Made by a program: the position numbers and the translations under genes
The notes under the pieces: model-generated
The model's input: only the letters and a program-made list of their open reading frames with translations
Told to the model about the DNA's origin: nothing
The model's database searches: none
In this document: positions 5,395 through 7,491 of the stretch, in pieces
Layout: each line of letters starts with the position of its first letter
Numbering within the stretch: position 1 is the stretch's first letter
Source: an uncultured Oscillospiraceae bacterium
GTDB taxonomy: Bacteria > Bacillota > Clostridia > Oscillospirales > Oscillospiraceae
Assembly (NCBI GenBank): GCA_934572465.1
Contig: CAKTLG010000055.1
Location: 1-7,491, forward strand
Direction: 5' to 3'
DNA length: 7,491 nucleotides

Positions 5395-7491
5395 ATGAAA
5401 AAGCATCCATCGTTTGCCACAAAAGCGCTTTCCCTTTTGATGGCGCTGATGCTGACGCTCTCGCTTGCGGTAAGCTCCGCGGCGGCGGTCAGCTATCAGG
5501 ACATGAACCCCAAGGACAACGCGCTCCTCGGCACCAAGTTTGCCGTTGACGCAACGATCACCCTCGTCACGAGCGAGGACGGCAAGGACGTGTCCCTCTC
5601 CATCCCCGTTTCGGGCATGAGCAAGGACGCGCTCGCCGCCGCCGTTGAGGCCGGCACGGTCGAGCTGTCGCTCGAGCGCGACGACTCCCGCCCCTATGTG
5701 AACGAGGAGCTGTTCCCCTACGCTTACGCGGGCGGACCGCTCAATGCCTGGAAGACCGAGGGCGACGAGCAGCAGTTCACGAACGTCAAGCTCACCGCAA
5801 ACGAGAAAAACGGCAAGACCGTGCTCGACGTGAGCTTCCACGTGAACAACTACTTCTTCTCGTCCAACTGGTACTTTGACGGCAGCGACTGGCAGCTGGG
5901 CGATCCCGCTGTGGACTACAGCGTGCCCCATGTGGACGGCGGCTACTTCATCGACAAGTGCGGCTACTTTGACCTCGTTGCCAAAAACAGCGGCAAGGCC
6001 GTCGGCTCCGCCCCTGTAAAGGTCACGCCGTATGAGAACTTCAACACCATGTGGGAGCTTTACAAGGAGCTTGACACGATCGTGGCGGACGGCACGAAGA
6101 ACGGCCTTTATGTCCAGAAGTTCTCCATGGGTCTGTCCACCGCGGGCCGTGATATGCCCTACCTGATCGTCGCCGACTCCAAGGCGAGCGTGAGCAAGTG
6201 GCTCGCGCTGACCGAGCAGGCCGAGACCGATCCCGACGCCGTGCTCGCGCAGATCGCCTCCGGCGCGCTGGACGACGTCCGCGTGCCCGTGATGTACTCC
6301 AACATCCACCCCAACGAGGTCTCCGCCACCGACGGCGTGCTCGACTTCGCCAAGATGATCACGAGCGAGAAGACCATCGACTACAAGATGCTCACCGGCT
6401 TCACCGCCGCGGGCGAAGCGCAGCTCAAGGCCGAGATGGGCCCCGTGGGCGCTGAGGGCAGCGTCGCCATCCCCGATCTCGTCAAGGACAAGGCCAGCTA
6501 CCTTGGCTATCTGACGGTCGACAACGACGGTCAGTCCGGCAAGGTCGACCTTGAAAAGTACTACACGGTCGAGAACAAGACGGTCGACGTCAAGAACGGC
6601 CTGCTTTCCGACGTGTTCTTCATCCTCGTTCCCGAGGAGAACGTCGACGGCCGTACCTATCTGACGAGACACTCCACCGGCGGCTATGACCTGAACCGCG
6701 ACAACTCCTTCCAGACCACGAGCGAGACGGCCAATATGCAGCAGCTCATCGGTACGTTCAACCCCATGTCCCTCGCCGAGTTCCACGGCCGTGTCGAGGC
6801 CTTCCAGTGCGAGCCCTGCGATCCCCCGCACGAGCCGAACTTTGAATATGACCTGCTTGCCAACCACCTCATCGGCGGCGGCGAAGCGCTCGGCATCGGC
6901 GCGGTCGCCAACAACCCCGGCTACAACAGCTACGTCATCCCCCAGCGCGACTACCTGAGCTACACCGGCAATGGCACCGACACCTACTGGCAGGATCCGT
7001 GGGACGATATGTCCACGAGCTATACCCCGCAGTTCGCCATGCTCCACGGCACCGTGTCCTACACGGTCGAGCTGCCCGCCTATAACGACGAGACCGCGCA
7101 GGCCGTCCAGTACGGCATTCTCGGTCAGGCCGAGTATGTGGCCGGCGAAAAGCTCTCCTATCTCGAATCTCAGGTCAAGATCTTTGAGCGCGGCGTGAAG
7201 AACCTCAACTCCGACGCCTATGACATGGTCGGCCAGTGGCTGTGCGACCAGAACGACGTTGAGGGCGCGGAGATGGATATCTTCCGTCCCGAGTACAACG
7301 GCACGGGCCAGAACGGCAACTTCTATCCCGAGTGCTACATCATCCCGCTCGACGGCAAGAACCAGACCAACCTCCAGGCCGCGGCTGACATGATGGAGTG
7401 GCTCACGAGAAACAACGTCAAGGTCAACGTGACCGAGAAGGAATTCACCTATGACGGCGTCACCTATCCCGCCGGCACGATGATCGTTTCG
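5395..7491 (+). CDS. Secreted M14-family zinc carboxypeptidase, 3' part missing
   Basis: 699 residues are visible without a stop and the gene continues past the window. Residues 1-31 are a Sec signal peptide: KK at 2-3, a hydrophobic core, then AAA before V32. There is no lipobox cysteine. Residues 32-215 are an extracellular beta-rich N-terminal region of unknown type. The M14 domain follows: HPNE gives zinc ligands H305 and E308, NVDGR is at 416-420, DLNRD gives substrate-binding N434 and R435, FHGR gives the third ligand H464, and YTVELPA gives the catalytic E559. All key residues are present, so it should be an active metallopeptidase acting outside the membrane on peptides or cell-wall peptides. 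The exact substrate is unknown. About 70 residues (335-402) between the second and third motifs look inserted relative to carboxypeptidase A. Past residue 600 comes a [13 protein letters not shown] segment typical of large bacterial M14 proteins. Start choice: ATG with AGGAGG 7 nt upstream. Confidence 0.9.
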   Translation, partial: MKKHPSFATKALSLLMALMLTLSLAVSSAAAVSYQDMNPKDNALLGTKFAVDATITLVTSEDGKDVSLSIPVSGMSKDALAAAVEAGTVELSLERDDSRPYVNEELFPYAYAGGPLNAWKTEGDEQQFTNVKLTANEKNGKTVLDVSFHVNNYFFSSNWYFDGSDWQLGDPAVDYSVPHVDGGYFIDKCGYFDLVAKNSGKAVGSAPVKVTPYENFNTMWELYKELDTIVADGTKNGLYVQKFSMGLSTAGRDMPYLIVADSKASVSKWLALTEQAETDPDAVLAQIASGALDDVRVPVMYSNIHPNEVSATDGVLDFAKMITSEKTIDYKMLTGFTAAGEAQLKAEMGPVGAEGSVAIPDLVKDKASYLGYLTVDNDGQSGKVDLEKYYTVENKTVDVKNGLLSDVFFILVPEENVDGRTYLTRHSTGGYDLNRDNSFQTTSETANMQQLIGTFNPMSLAEFHGRVEAFQCEPCDPPHEPNFEYDLLANHLIGGGEALGIGAVANNPGYNSYVIPQRDYLSYTGNGTDTYWQDPWDDMSTSYTPQFAMLHGTVSYTVELPAYNDETAQAVQYGILGQAEYVAGEKLSYLESQVKIFERGVKNLNSDAYDMVGQWLCDQNDVEGAEMDIFRPEYNGTGQNGNFYPECYIIPLDGKNQTNLQAAADMMEWLTRNNVKVNVTEKEFTYDGVTYPAGTMIVS

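Noticed and set aside
5380..7047. 555-codon open frame on the minus strand opposite the M14 peptidase
   Set aside because: It is the shadow of the real gene, which has a signal peptide, zinc motifs, promoter and ribosome binding site. The antisense product is V/G/A/H/R/L-rich with no recognisable domain, as expected opposite GC3-rich codons.
1..7491. Defence system, CRISPR array, mobile element or tRNA
   Set aside because: No spaced direct repeats, transposase or integrase motifs, terminal inverted repeats or tRNA-like cloverleaf were seen on either strand.

Overview
The window looks like chromosome of a GC-rich anaerobic Firmicute, most likely an Oscillospiraceae-type gut Clostridium relative. 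The grounds are C/G-ending codons, strong AGGAGG ribosome binding sites, near-consensus sigma-A promoters with 17-18 bp spacers, intrinsic terminators and a Firmicute-type THF riboswitch. Genus is an inference. I see no tRNA, rRNA, CRISPR array, insertion sequence or phage gene.

Layout. (1) Positions 1-1784, plus strand: the 3' part of rsmI (16S rRNA 2'-O-methyltransferase) overlaps by 4 nt a second SAM-dependent methyltransferase of the Methyltransf_32/METTL25-like type. (2) Positions 1839-1879: a perfect 19-bp hairpin acts as a shared terminator between this operon and the convergent gene. (3) Positions 1890-2848, minus strand: an ECF transporter S component, probably folate-specific (folT). 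Its long leader holds a promoter, a THF (class I) riboswitch and an intrinsic terminator. (4) Positions 2942-4392, plus strand: glyA (serine hydroxymethyltransferase), transcribed divergently from folT from its own promoter and closed by a 21-bp hairpin terminator. (5) Positions 4393-4599: non-coding, GC-rich, palindrome-rich sequence with no supported gene. (6) Positions 4600-5177, minus strand: a short HAD-fold protein with its own promoter and terminator, in which three of the four catalytic HAD motifs are lost. (7) Positions 5301-7491, plus strand: a secreted M14-family zinc carboxypeptidase with a signal peptide and all catalytic residues, running off the end of the window.

Functional picture. 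The centre is a one-carbon/folate module. FolT would import folate under feedback from THF through the riboswitch, and GlyA uses THF to make 5,10-methylene-THF from serine. The two are divergent with about 95 bp between the facing -35 elements, and only folT carries the riboswitch. The left operon joins rRNA methylation to a probable RNA/protein methyltransferase. On the right, a cytoplasmic likely pseudo-HAD and an exported peptidase share a divergent promoter region.

The points most worth a second look are the degenerate HAD protein, the riboswitch with its candidate antiterminator, and the unexplained palindromic intergenic DNA. I did not find a convincing wholly new system.
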